The notes beneath the pieces were generated by a model. It saw only the letters and a list, made by a program, of their open reading frames with translations. It did no database searches and had not been told where the DNA came from. Shown here one piece after another: positions 32,422 to 39,982 of a stretch of DNA of 58,850 nt (the first letter of the stretch is position 1; the number at the start of each line of letters is the position of its first letter). Both the position numbers and the translations under genes were made by a program. The stretch comes from an uncultured Phascolarctobacterium sp. (lineage in GTDB: Bacteria; Bacillota; Negativicutes; Acidaminococcales; Acidaminococcaceae), in assembly GCF_937920985.1 (NCBI RefSeq), contig NZ_CALDXR010000029.1:1-58850 (forward strand). Reading direction: 5' to 3'.

Positions 32422-32631
32422 AGAATGTACCAGATAAATGGCCTTGCTTAAGCTTCTGCAGACAAAGTACATCTGCAGGATATACTGCTTATTTAATTGT
32501 CCGCAGGTAAATGAGCCGGATGCATAAGCTTACTTGCGGTTTTGAAGAACTTAATTTAAGTTTACTTGAAATATGGGGGAATGTCAAGGGAGTGAATTTC
32601 TTCTGCGAACATTATACTTACTATAATCCGC

Positions 32632-33444
32632 TTATAATACGGGTACTTCTATTTTAGAAATGAAGTTGTCATGCGAATCGGTTGACCAGTAATTTCTTAA
32701 TGTTTTGATATAAATAATGTTATTTGTTTTTAAATTCAGTGCTTTGCAAAAATTATTTAAAAACGGTTTGGCAGTATTAACTGCGTCGGCAAAATTGGTA
32801 TTAACGCAGATTTGCAGATACAGACCGTAAGGCTTGACGTAATTGTGATTGCTTTTGTTAGTTTTGCAGAATACCTTATAGGATTCCGGAGAAAAATCAG
32901 TAATTTTTTCATTAAAAATAAATCCGCTGAGGTTGTATTCTTTGAGTCCGTTTTTATCGACTGCTGAATTCAGCAGGGTAGCAGCAGCTAAAAACCGTTC
33001 CTTTTGTGGTAACGAAAGCAGGATTTTCTCGCTTACCAAAAAATACTCCTCTTCTCTGTAGGACAAGGTTATTTCGTTCAGCTTGCAATCGTTGTAGATA
33101 TTTATGGTATTTATTTTAGATTTTATGTTGTCGCATAGTTTTGTAGTAAGTTCTATTTGCTTTGTCAATTTATGTAATTGCTTATTGAGCAGAGAAAGCG
33201 TATCGTCAGGGGTGCGATGGTCCAGAAAATTTTTTATATCATTAAGGTGAAAGCCCATTATTTTCAAATCCAGAATTATTCCCAAGATGAAAAACTGCTT
33301 TAGCGAATACATGCGATAACCGTTCGAATCTACATAATCAGGTTTAAACAAATCCTTTTTGTCATAGAAAATCAGCGTCTGCTTGGATATGTTATATAAT
33401 TGCGCCAAGTCGCTGGCATAAAAGAAATTGCCCTTATCTATCAT
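32632..33444 (-). CDS. MerR-family regulator with effector-binding domain
   Basis: A 270-residue activator. The winged-helix domain opens with YASDLAQLYNISKQTLIFYDKKDLF and the second wing NGYRMYSLKQF; a long dimerisation helix (about residues 75-118) and a GyrI-like ligand-binding C-terminal domain follow. MerR proteins activate promoters with 19-bp spacers by untwisting DNA. Exactly such a promoter lies in the divergent gap before receptor 2, and a second lies before the ABC exporter, so these are its likely targets. The gene is AT-richer than its neighbours. Its inducer may be the receptor's ligand. Confidence 0.88.
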   Translation of the reverse strand: MIDKGNFFYASDLAQLYNISKQTLIFYDKKDLFKPDYVDSNGYRMYSLKQFFILGIILDLKIMGFHLNDIKNFLDHRTPDDTLSLLNKQLHKLTKQIELTTKLCDNIKSKINTINIYNDCKLNEITLSYREEEYFLVSEKILLSLPQKERFLAAATLLNSAVDKNGLKEYNLSGFIFNEKITDFSPESYKVFCKTNKSNHNYVKPYGLYLQICVNTNFADAVNTAKPFLNNFCKALNLKTNNIIYIKTLRNYWSTDSHDNFISKIEVPVL

Positions 33445-33460
33445 TTAAAAATCTCTCCTA

Positions 33461-33491
33461 TTGACATTATAGTTACTATATGGAGTATACT
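33461..33491 (+). promoter_or_regulatory. MerR-type promoter of TonB receptor 2
   Basis: TTGACA (33461-33466), 19 bases, TATACT (33486-33491). A perfect dyad TATAGT-T-ACTATA (33468-33480) sits in the spacer. On the opposite strand a TATAAT (33471-33466) may serve the merR gene, so the site could control both directions. Confidence 0.8.
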
Positions 33492-33588
33492 GTATCATCA
33501 TAACATAAACAACATAATAATGCTAGAGTATAAGCATTAGGTGAGTGTATGAGTTTGTGATGAAGTTGTTAGGAGGTATTGTATTTTT

Positions 33589-35445
33589 ATGTTGAAAATG
33601 AACCGAAAAAAAGTTGCCGCTTTATTCATGATTTTGGGAATTTTGCCTCAAAGCGTAAGTTTTGCAGCAGAAAAGCTGGATCAATATAATTTAGATGAAA
33701 TTGTTGTAACAGCTTCTCAGGAGAAAATTAAGCAGGAGCTGAATACTCCCGCTACTACCGAAATTTTCACTGCGGAAGATATTAAAAACTACAACGGCAG
33801 CAACGTACAGGAAGTATTGGAATATGCAGCGGGCGCAATTGCCGCTCAGCCTACCGGTGTTGGCTCTACATTTGGTATGAGAGGTCTGACCGGCGCAAGC
33901 CGTAATCCGACTATCCTGGTTGACGGTGTTCCTTTAAATATGCAGGGCTTTGGTAACCTGGACGCTATTCCTGTTAATGCTGTGGAAAGAATCGAGATTA
34001 TCCGCGGTACCGGCGCAGTTCTTTACGGCACCGATACCCTGACCGGTGTTATCAATATCATTACCAAGCAGTCCCAACAAATTTCTGCAAGTGCAGGCTA
34101 CGGCAGCAGAGGCAAGCGCCTGGCTACCTTGAATGTAAGCGACAGCAAATTCGGTATGGCATATACTCATGACAGAATTGCGGAACGCAACTGGTACACT
34201 GCGAAGAAAACATCTCAAGGCAAGTGGATGGAGAAAAACAGTGTTATGTTAAAGTACAAACCTAATGATAATTTATCTATGAGATATATGCTGACTGATA
34301 ATCAGAATGATTACGATAAGTTTAAAGCTTTAAAGAAGACCGGCTCCAATGAAACCAATATCGTATTCCATGACCTTAATGTAGCATATAATAATAAAGG
34401 CCTTGATGTTACCGTATTCGGCCAAAAGCGCAGATACAAAAATGATGCCTATAACGCAGCTTATGAGCTGATGCCCAAGAGTTCCCTGCGCAGAACAAGC
34501 TGGAACTATGGCGTAGACGCTAAATATAATTTTGATATTGGTAAGTTTAACATTACTACCGGTGCGGAAATGGCTTTGGAAGCAGATTCTCATGGAAACG
34601 TTAAAGGTACCTCCTTCGGTCTGGACATGATTAAACGTCACAGAAAGGCTGTATATATCCAGGCTGTTGACAACATGACCGACAAAACAACCTTATCGTT
34701 CGGCGGCCGTGAAGTAATGTATGACGATATGAAAAATGAATTCCTGCCGTCCTTACAATTACTGCACAAGCTGAACAATAAGGATACCGTATTCTTGAAC
34801 GTCAACAAATCCTTCCGTATGCCTACCATTGGCGACCAATACTCCGACAGCGATTCTATGATTTTCAATGATAACCTTGGTCCCGAAACCGGCTGGAACT
34901 ATGAAATCGGCTGGAAGAAGCTTTTGTCTCCCCGCGAATTCTTAAAGGTTTCTTTGTATCATCTGGATATCAGCAACAGAATCTTTACCCAGAAAATTGA
35001 CGATGACCACAGCATGGTTGTCAATGCCAACAAGTTTAAAAACACCGGCTTAGAGGTTTCCTATGAAGGCGTTTTGAGCGATCATTGGAGCTTCAAGACC
35101 TCTGTTGCATATTCTGATCCTAAGCAGATTGATAAACCGGGTGCTGATTTCAGAAACTGCGATGATAAATTGCTGATTAACAGCGTTCTTGGCTATAAAA
35201 ACGGTAAGTTAGCCACCAACCTGTTGCACCAATATGCTGCTATGCGTTATCTGTCATATGCACCGTATTCCGGCAATGGCATCAAGCAATATCTGAGCTT
35301 TAATGCTACATATCAGTTTGACAAAGAAAACAGCGTGAAGTTTGCAGTCAATAACATTCTGAACAGAACCGAAGAGATGGCTGCTTCCAGAGGCTGCCTG
35401 TTGCCGTACCGTGACTGGTTCATTACTTATGAAAGAACATTTTAA
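33589..35445 (+). CDS. TonB-dependent outer-membrane receptor 2
   Basis: A 618-residue receptor: signal peptide (cut near SFA-AE), TonB box LDEIVVTAS, plug domain (about residues 45-155 with STFGMRGLTGASRNPTILVDGVPL and RIEIIRGTGAVLYGTDTLTGVINIITKQ) and a barrel ending in the aromatic ...WFITYERTF. ATG 33589 follows AGGAGG at 33571-33576; ATG 33598 is possible. It is transcribed from a MerR-type promoter, divergent from the merR gene, and followed by a solute-binding lipoprotein. TonB energy must come from the exbBD-tonB set at 21.5 kb or elsewhere. Ligand unknown. Confidence 0.93.
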   Translation: MLKMNRKKVAALFMILGILPQSVSFAAEKLDQYNLDEIVVTASQEKIKQELNTPATTEIFTAEDIKNYNGSNVQEVLEYAAGAIAAQPTGVGSTFGMRGLTGASRNPTILVDGVPLNMQGFGNLDAIPVNAVERIEIIRGTGAVLYGTDTLTGVINIITKQSQQISASAGYGSRGKRLATLNVSDSKFGMAYTHDRIAERNWYTAKKTSQGKWMEKNSVMLKYKPNDNLSMRYMLTDNQNDYDKFKALKKTGSNETNIVFHDLNVAYNNKGLDVTVFGQKRRYKNDAYNAAYELMPKSSLRRTSWNYGVDAKYNFDIGKFNITTGAEMALEADSHGNVKGTSFGLDMIKRHRKAVYIQAVDNMTDKTTLSFGGREVMYDDMKNEFLPSLQLLHKLNNKDTVFLNVNKSFRMPTIGDQYSDSDSMIFNDNLGPETGWNYEIGWKKLLSPREFLKVSLYHLDISNRIFTQKIDDDHSMVVNANKFKNTGLEVSYEGVLSDHWSFKTSVAYSDPKQIDKPGADFRNCDDKLLINSVLGYKNGKLATNLLHQYAAMRYLSYAPYSGNGIKQYLSFNATYQFDKENSVKFAVNNILNRTEEMAASRGCLLPYRDWFITYERTF

Positions 35446-35467
35446 TTAAATGCTTTGAAGGTGAATA

Positions 35468-36388
35468 ATGAAAAAGCTTTTTCTGGTAATAATGGCATTA
35501 GCCTTGTTATTAGTCACCGGTTGCGCCAAGGATTCCTTGTCCTCGCAGGAGCAGGGCGGCGGTTATACCGTTGTTGATGCCAGAGGCAAGAAGATAACCT
35601 TTGCATCAGCACCTAAAAGAATAGTTTGCTTAAATTACAGCGCTACAGATATTTTAACGGACCTTATACCGACAGACCGGATAATTGCTACAGATATGTG
35701 GGCAAGGGAAGAGGATTTGTCAAACTGCTACGAAAAGCTGAAGGGTATACCTGTATGCGAAAATAATCCCGAGCAGATTATGAAATTTAAACCGGATATT
35801 GTTATTCTGACTGACGGCAGAGCCAACGAGCTGGCGGACACTCTTGACAGTGTCGGCATCAAGACATGTGTCTTGCGTCAGCCCAAGACTATACAGGAAA
35901 TTCCTGATTACATTAAAATTGTGGGCGAGGTAGCAGATAATAAGGCTGCTGCCAACAGCCTGGCAGAAAAGGTTGCCGCATATCTTAAGGCTTCTACCGA
36001 AGGACAGAAGATTGGAAGTGTTCTGCTGATTCATCCTAACGGCGGTATCGGCCAAAAGGGCTCAATGCCTGCTAGCATCTGCGAAGCATGTAATATTGAA
36101 AATCTGGCTGCAAAATACGATTTCCCGCAGTCATCTTATCTCAGCAAGGAACAGATTATTGCTATGAATCCCCAAAGACTGATTGTATTGGACTGGTCTT
36201 TTGGCGGACAGCACAAAAATGCCGAGATACGCAAGGAAGAAATTTTGAATGATCCCAGCTATCAGACTGTTTCTGCCGTGCAAAACGGGAAGGTTGTTAT
36301 TGTGCCGATGAAATATATGCATTGCTCCAGTCAGTATGTGATGAAGAATCTGGAAGAATTAAAACGTATTATGCGCACTACCCTATAA
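35468..36388 (+). CDS. Solute-binding lipoprotein (FecB/BtuF type) without its own permease
   Basis: A 306-residue class III binding lipoprotein: lipobox LLVTGC (Cys19), then YTVVDARGKKITFASAPKRIVCLNYSATDIL, the typical entry to the fold. It is co-transcribed with TonB receptor 2 and ends at a strong terminator. No FecCD permease or ATPase follows, so it may deliver ligand to the importer encoded at 16.6-18.4 kb. It differs from the first binding protein, which has no lipobox. It may bind iron chelate, heme or corrinoid. Confidence 0.88.
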   Translation: MKKLFLVIMALALLLVTGCAKDSLSSQEQGGGYTVVDARGKKITFASAPKRIVCLNYSATDILTDLIPTDRIIATDMWAREEDLSNCYEKLKGIPVCENNPEQIMKFKPDIVILTDGRANELADTLDSVGIKTCVLRQPKTIQEIPDYIKIVGEVADNKAAANSLAEKVAAYLKASTEGQKIGSVLLIHPNGGIGQKGSMPASICEACNIENLAAKYDFPQSSYLSKEQIIAMNPQRLIVLDWSFGGQHKNAEIRKEEILNDPSYQTVSAVQNGKVVIVPMKYMHCSSQYVMKNLEELKRIMRTTL

Positions 36389-36391
36389 TAT

Positions 36392-36436
36392 AAAAACAAG
36401 CAGTGAACTACGAAAAATAGTTCCTGCTTGTTTTTT
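36392..36436 (+). terminator. Terminator of the receptor 2-binding protein operon
   Basis: AAACAAGCAG and CTGCTTGTTT pair, extended by GAACTA/TAGTTC with one bulged base, then six T. It separates nitrogenase-like operon 2 from the receptor operon, though read-through cannot be excluded. Confidence 0.88.
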
Positions 36437-36469
36437 AGAATATGTAAATATATGGTATGGGGAAAGTTT

Positions 36470-36505
36470 ATGTTCAAAACATTTCCCAACTATTACAAAA
36501 CATAA
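36470..36505 (+). pseudogene. 5' remnant of the ABC exporter gene
   Basis: Eleven codons, MFKTFPNYYKT-stop, match the start of the ABC exporter at 29306 (MFKTFLSYYKP) with most bases conserved, including the upstream GGAAAG-TTT. The remainder of the gene is absent. It lies 12 bases before the start of NifH-like copy 2 and could act as a short leader peptide, but duplication followed by loss is the simpler explanation. Confidence 0.8.
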
Positions 36506-36517
36506 AAGGAGAAGGTT

Positions 36518-37282
36518 ATGAGAAAAATTGCAATTTACGGTAAGGGCGGTATCGGCAAATCCACCACCACCTCCAATTTATCGGCAGCACTGGCCTTAAA
36601 GGGCTACAAGGTTATGCAGGTTGGCTGTGACCCCAAAAGTGACAGCACGAAAAATCTTATGGAAGGCAAACGTATTCCTACGGTGCTGGAGCAGTTAAAA
36701 GAAAAGGGCGAAGCATTAAAGCTTGAGGACATCGTCTTTGAAGGCTTCGGCGGTGTCCTGTGCGTAGAAGCCGGCGGCCCCACCCCTGGCATCGGCTGCG
36801 CAGGCCGCGGCATCATCTCCGCCTTCGAAAAATTGGCCGAGCTGGAAGCCTTTGAAACCTATAAGCCTGACATCGTAATCTACGACGTCTTAGGCGATGT
36901 AGTATGCGGCGGCTTTGCCATGCCCATCCGCGGAGGCTACGCACGTGAGGTATTCATCGTTTCCTCCGGCGAAATGATGGCCCTCTATGCGGCAAGCAAC
37001 ATCGCCCGGGCAATCAAAAACTTCGGCCGTCGCGGTTATGCACGTTTAAAGGGCATCATTCTCAACGCCAAAAATATTGAAAATGAGCAAGAGCTTGTGG
37101 CCAAGGCTGCCGCAGAAATCGGTACCGAGGTTGTGCAGTACGTTCCGCGCAGCGGCGATATTCAGATTGCCGAAAATCAGGGCGGTACTGTCAGTGAATT
37201 TGTTAAGGATTCTCCGATGGTACAGGTATATAATGAGCTAGCCGAGCGTGTTTTGGATCTCAGCGAGGATGAAGAGGAATAG
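36518..37282 (+). CDS. Nitrogenase-like Fe protein, copy 2
   Basis: A 254-residue paralogue of the copy at 24.4 kb, differing at four residues (Lys-Glu or Gln-Arg type changes and two near the C-terminus). It keeps the P-loop, both cluster cysteines and the GCAGRG segment. Many synonymous differences separate the two genes in their first 100 bases, while a central stretch around the cluster cysteines is almost identical in DNA. AAAGGAG precedes ATG. No strong promoter is visible after the upstream terminator; TTGTTT-N17-TATGGT at 36428-36456 is a weak candidate. Confidence 0.9.
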   Translation: MRKIAIYGKGGIGKSTTTSNLSAALALKGYKVMQVGCDPKSDSTKNLMEGKRIPTVLEQLKEKGEALKLEDIVFEGFGGVLCVEAGGPTPGIGCAGRGIISAFEKLAELEAFETYKPDIVIYDVLGDVVCGGFAMPIRGGYAREVFIVSSGEMMALYAASNIARAIKNFGRRGYARLKGIILNAKNIENEQELVAKAAAEIGTEVVQYVPRSGDIQIAENQGGTVSEFVKDSPMVQVYNELAERVLDLSEDEEE

Positions 37283-37291
37283 GAGAAAAAG

Positions 37292-38653
37292 ATGGATTTG
37301 CAAGAAAAGGCAAGGCGCAAGCTGCAGGAAAAACTGAGCGGGCCACCACAGGCTGTAGGCATTGATGGTAACGAGCTTTTAGAACGCCTGAACCGGTTGA
37401 GCAAAGTACAGACGATTAAGGACATTCCCCAACTGACGACGGCACTCTTCCCAGGCACCCACTGTCCGCTGATGGGTGCAGCTATGATTGCCGGCGGCAT
37501 CAAGGATTGCCTGCTGGTTATCGTGGGTACGGACGAATGCAGCTATTATACCAAAAGCCTGACTCTCAGCGACCGCTACGGCGGTATTAACGGGCGCTGT
37601 GTTTCGGTAGTGCTCGACAGTAATGATGTGACCTTCGGCAGTGCCGAAAGTATGCATAAGGCGTTTAAAGAGATTGTGTCGGAATATCAGCCTAAATGCG
37701 TAATGCTTGTGACTACCTGCGTTATTGAGGTTATCGGTGATGATTATGACGTGATTGCCGAGGAGCTGACAAAGCAGTATAGCATTCCGGTAATGGCGGT
37801 GCATACCGAGCACTTTAAGTGCGAGGATCATTTTCCCGGCTTTGAGCGCGCCATTACTGCCTGCCAAAGCATTATGCAGTCGCAGAAATGTGATGGCAGT
37901 GTGAATGTTTTGGGACAGCGCTTTGGTGATTTTGCGGATACGGAGCTCTATGCACTGCTGACAAAGTCCGGTGTGAAAATCGGTGTACAGCTGCCCAGCG
38001 GCTGCACAAGTGACGACATCTGTCACGCTCCGGCGGCAAAGGTCAATATTGTTGTCAATGATATTGCGCTGCCGTTGGCGCAGACTATGCGGGAGCAGTA
38101 CGGCATTCCATATGTTTACTTCAACTGTTTTGCCGCACCGGAAAAGATTTTACAGGCCTATCAGCATCTGTTTGCGTATCTTGAGCTGCCGTTGCCTGCG
38201 GAGGTCGGTGCGAAATTTGACGAATGCAAGGCGTTGGAGCAGGAGATTTTGCCTGTTGTGCAGGGAGTGCCGTATATTTTTGGCAATACGCAGTATGACT
38301 GTTTTGAGCTCAACAGCTATCTGTGCAGGTTGGGAATGGTCCCGCAGCTGATTCAGAGCAATAAGCTGCGGGAGGAGGATTTTGCGGATCTCGAAAGCAT
38401 TTTGGCAGCTACTGATCCGTATGTCTGCAAGGCGGCGAATATCGCACCGCTGCAATATGTTTATGATGTACTGCATCCGTGGATTTACATAGGACATGAG
38501 TTTGGCGAACGTTTGCGACGCAAGGGTATTGCACAGCTGCACAGTGATCCGGCAGGCAAAATGCTGGGCTTTGAATGCAACACCTTCCTGCTGAAAATCC
38601 TGCAGCAGGCTGTGGCTGATGCGAAAAAATTCAGAAAGGAGGCAGGTCTGTGA
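37292..38653 (+). CDS. Nitrogenase-like D subunit, copy 2
   Basis: A 453-residue D-like protein, about 85% identical by eye to copy 1 after the N-terminal region. It starts MDLQEKARRKLQEKLSGPPQ and lacks the Met-rich 50-residue extension of copy 1. The three probable cluster cysteines (HCPLMGA, DECSYY, TTCVIEVIGDD) are kept, with the same 25- and 60-residue spacings. Changes concentrate in surface-like stretches. AGGAG precedes ATG, and the K-like gene starts in its stop. Confidence 0.87.
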   Translation: MDLQEKARRKLQEKLSGPPQAVGIDGNELLERLNRLSKVQTIKDIPQLTTALFPGTHCPLMGAAMIAGGIKDCLLVIVGTDECSYYTKSLTLSDRYGGINGRCVSVVLDSNDVTFGSAESMHKAFKEIVSEYQPKCVMLVTTCVIEVIGDDYDVIAEELTKQYSIPVMAVHTEHFKCEDHFPGFERAITACQSIMQSQKCDGSVNVLGQRFGDFADTELYALLTKSGVKIGVQLPSGCTSDDICHAPAAKVNIVVNDIALPLAQTMREQYGIPYVYFNCFAAPEKILQAYQHLFAYLELPLPAEVGAKFDECKALEQEILPVVQGVPYIFGNTQYDCFELNSYLCRLGMVPQLIQSNKLREEDFADLESILAATDPYVCKAANIAPLQYVYDVLHPWIYIGHEFGERLRRKGIAQLHSDPAGKMLGFECNTFLLKILQQAVADAKKFRKEAGL

Positions 38654-39873
38654 GCTTAGTAAGATTTTTACCGACTCCGTCAGACAGAATGGGAATTATT
38701 TGGAGCCTTCTGGCAGTACAGGGAGCAATTGTGCTGGAGTACGGCCCTGCAGGCACCACGCATTACAGCATGGGCTTATACGGAGGCCTGGGCCTGCGCT
38801 TTCAAAACCGCTTCTTCACCACGCATATGAGCGAGGACGATGTTGTCATGGGCGACGTAACACGTCTGGAGGATGCGCTTGTCGAACTGGATAAAAATTA
38901 TGCGCCGAAGGTTATTTTTGTCGTTGCATCTTCCGTAACTGCCGTTATCGGCACCGATATCAAGGGTGTGTGCCGTTATATGCAAAATGAGGTCAAGGCT
39001 AAGCTCGTAGCCTTTGAGCAGGGCGGCTTCCGCGGCGATTACAGCATTGGTTTGGCTGAAACGTATAAGCTGCTGGTGCGTAATCTGCCGCAAAAGGGCG
39101 TTGCGCAGGAAAAAGGCATTTACAATATAATCGGTGCTTCTTTGTGGCGTTACCGTATGGAAAGCGATATATGGGAGATAAAGAGTTTGCTGAGCGAAGC
39201 GCTGGAGCTGAGCTGTAACGCCTGTCTTTGCTGCGACACGAGCGTGGAGGAGTTGGAGGATATGGGCCTGGCACAGGTGAATATTGTGCTGGGCAACGAA
39301 GGCCTTGCTGCTGCCAAATATCTGCAGGAAAAATTTGGCACGCCTTATATTTACACTGTTCCCTACGGTTACAGCGGCACGCTGAGCTTTTTGGCGCAGG
39401 TTGGAGAAGCGGTAGGCAGGGAGCCGGATTCTATGGTATTGCTACGTCTGCAAACAAAGGAAAAGAGCCTTTCCAGACTCAGTCTTTTCACTATGATGGG
39501 CAACAACAAGCCAAGGAAGGCTGTAGTTAAGGGCGATTATGATTTGGTACAGGGCGTGAGTGCCTTTCTGGAGCAGGGCGGCATCACTGTACTGCACAAA
39601 ATGTGTGCGCACAGCCTAAAGGCTATTGCTGAGCCGGCAGCAGACATAGAAGCATACGCTGAGGAGAGCGATTGGCTGCAGATAATTCGTGGGCTGCAGG
39701 ATACGCTTATTTTGGCGGATGATGTGGCACTGCTGCAGGCGGATGCCGGTAATACGAAGGTGCTCATCAGCGCACCGTTTATGAATAGCGCTGTGGCAAC
39801 GCATTTGCCGTTTATGGGCGAAAGGGGAGCGGATTACCTGTTTGAGCGGATGCAGGCGTATTGCAGAAGATAA
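38650..39873 (+). CDS. Nitrogenase-like K subunit, copy 2
   Basis: A 407-residue K-like protein, the same length as copy 1. It again lacks P-cluster cysteines (SSVTAVIGTD; YGPAGTTHYSMG) and keeps CNACLCCDTS, GVCRYMQ and HKMCAHSL. GTG start overlaps the preceding stop. A terminator follows after 40 bases. Its last eight codons and terminator are duplicated after the ABC exporter at 31.0 kb. Confidence 0.87.
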   Translation: MSLVRFLPTPSDRMGIIWSLLAVQGAIVLEYGPAGTTHYSMGLYGGLGLRFQNRFFTTHMSEDDVVMGDVTRLEDALVELDKNYAPKVIFVVASSVTAVIGTDIKGVCRYMQNEVKAKLVAFEQGGFRGDYSIGLAETYKLLVRNLPQKGVAQEKGIYNIIGASLWRYRMESDIWEIKSLLSEALELSCNACLCCDTSVEELEDMGLAQVNIVLGNEGLAAAKYLQEKFGTPYIYTVPYGYSGTLSFLAQVGEAVGREPDSMVLLRLQTKEKSLSRLSLFTMMGNNKPRKAVVKGDYDLVQGVSAFLEQGGITVLHKMCAHSLKAIAEPAADIEAYAEESDWLQIIRGLQDTLILADDVALLQADAGNTKVLISAPFMNSAVATHLPFMGERGADYLFERMQAYCRR

Positions 39874-39914
39874 AAAAATAGCGCACGCTATTAAAGCATG
39901 CATTGAGAATAAAG

Positions 39915-39954
39915 AAAACCCATGTCCTGCCGATTTCGGCGTGACATGGGTTTT
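39915..39954 (+). terminator. Terminator of nitrogenase-like operon 2 (bidirectional)
   Basis: AAAACCCATGTC pairs with GACATGGGTTTT, with an inner GCCGA/TCGGC stem. A-run and T-run on either side let it serve both the HDK operon and the converging RND operon. Confidence 0.88.
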
Positions 39955-39982
39955 AGTAATTTCTTATAAACCAATCTCAGCT

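Noticed and set aside
36470..36505. Functional leader peptide controlling NifH-like copy 2
   Set aside because: The 11 codons match the start of the ABC exporter gene, so a remnant is the simpler reading. No attenuator hairpin follows before the Fe-protein start.
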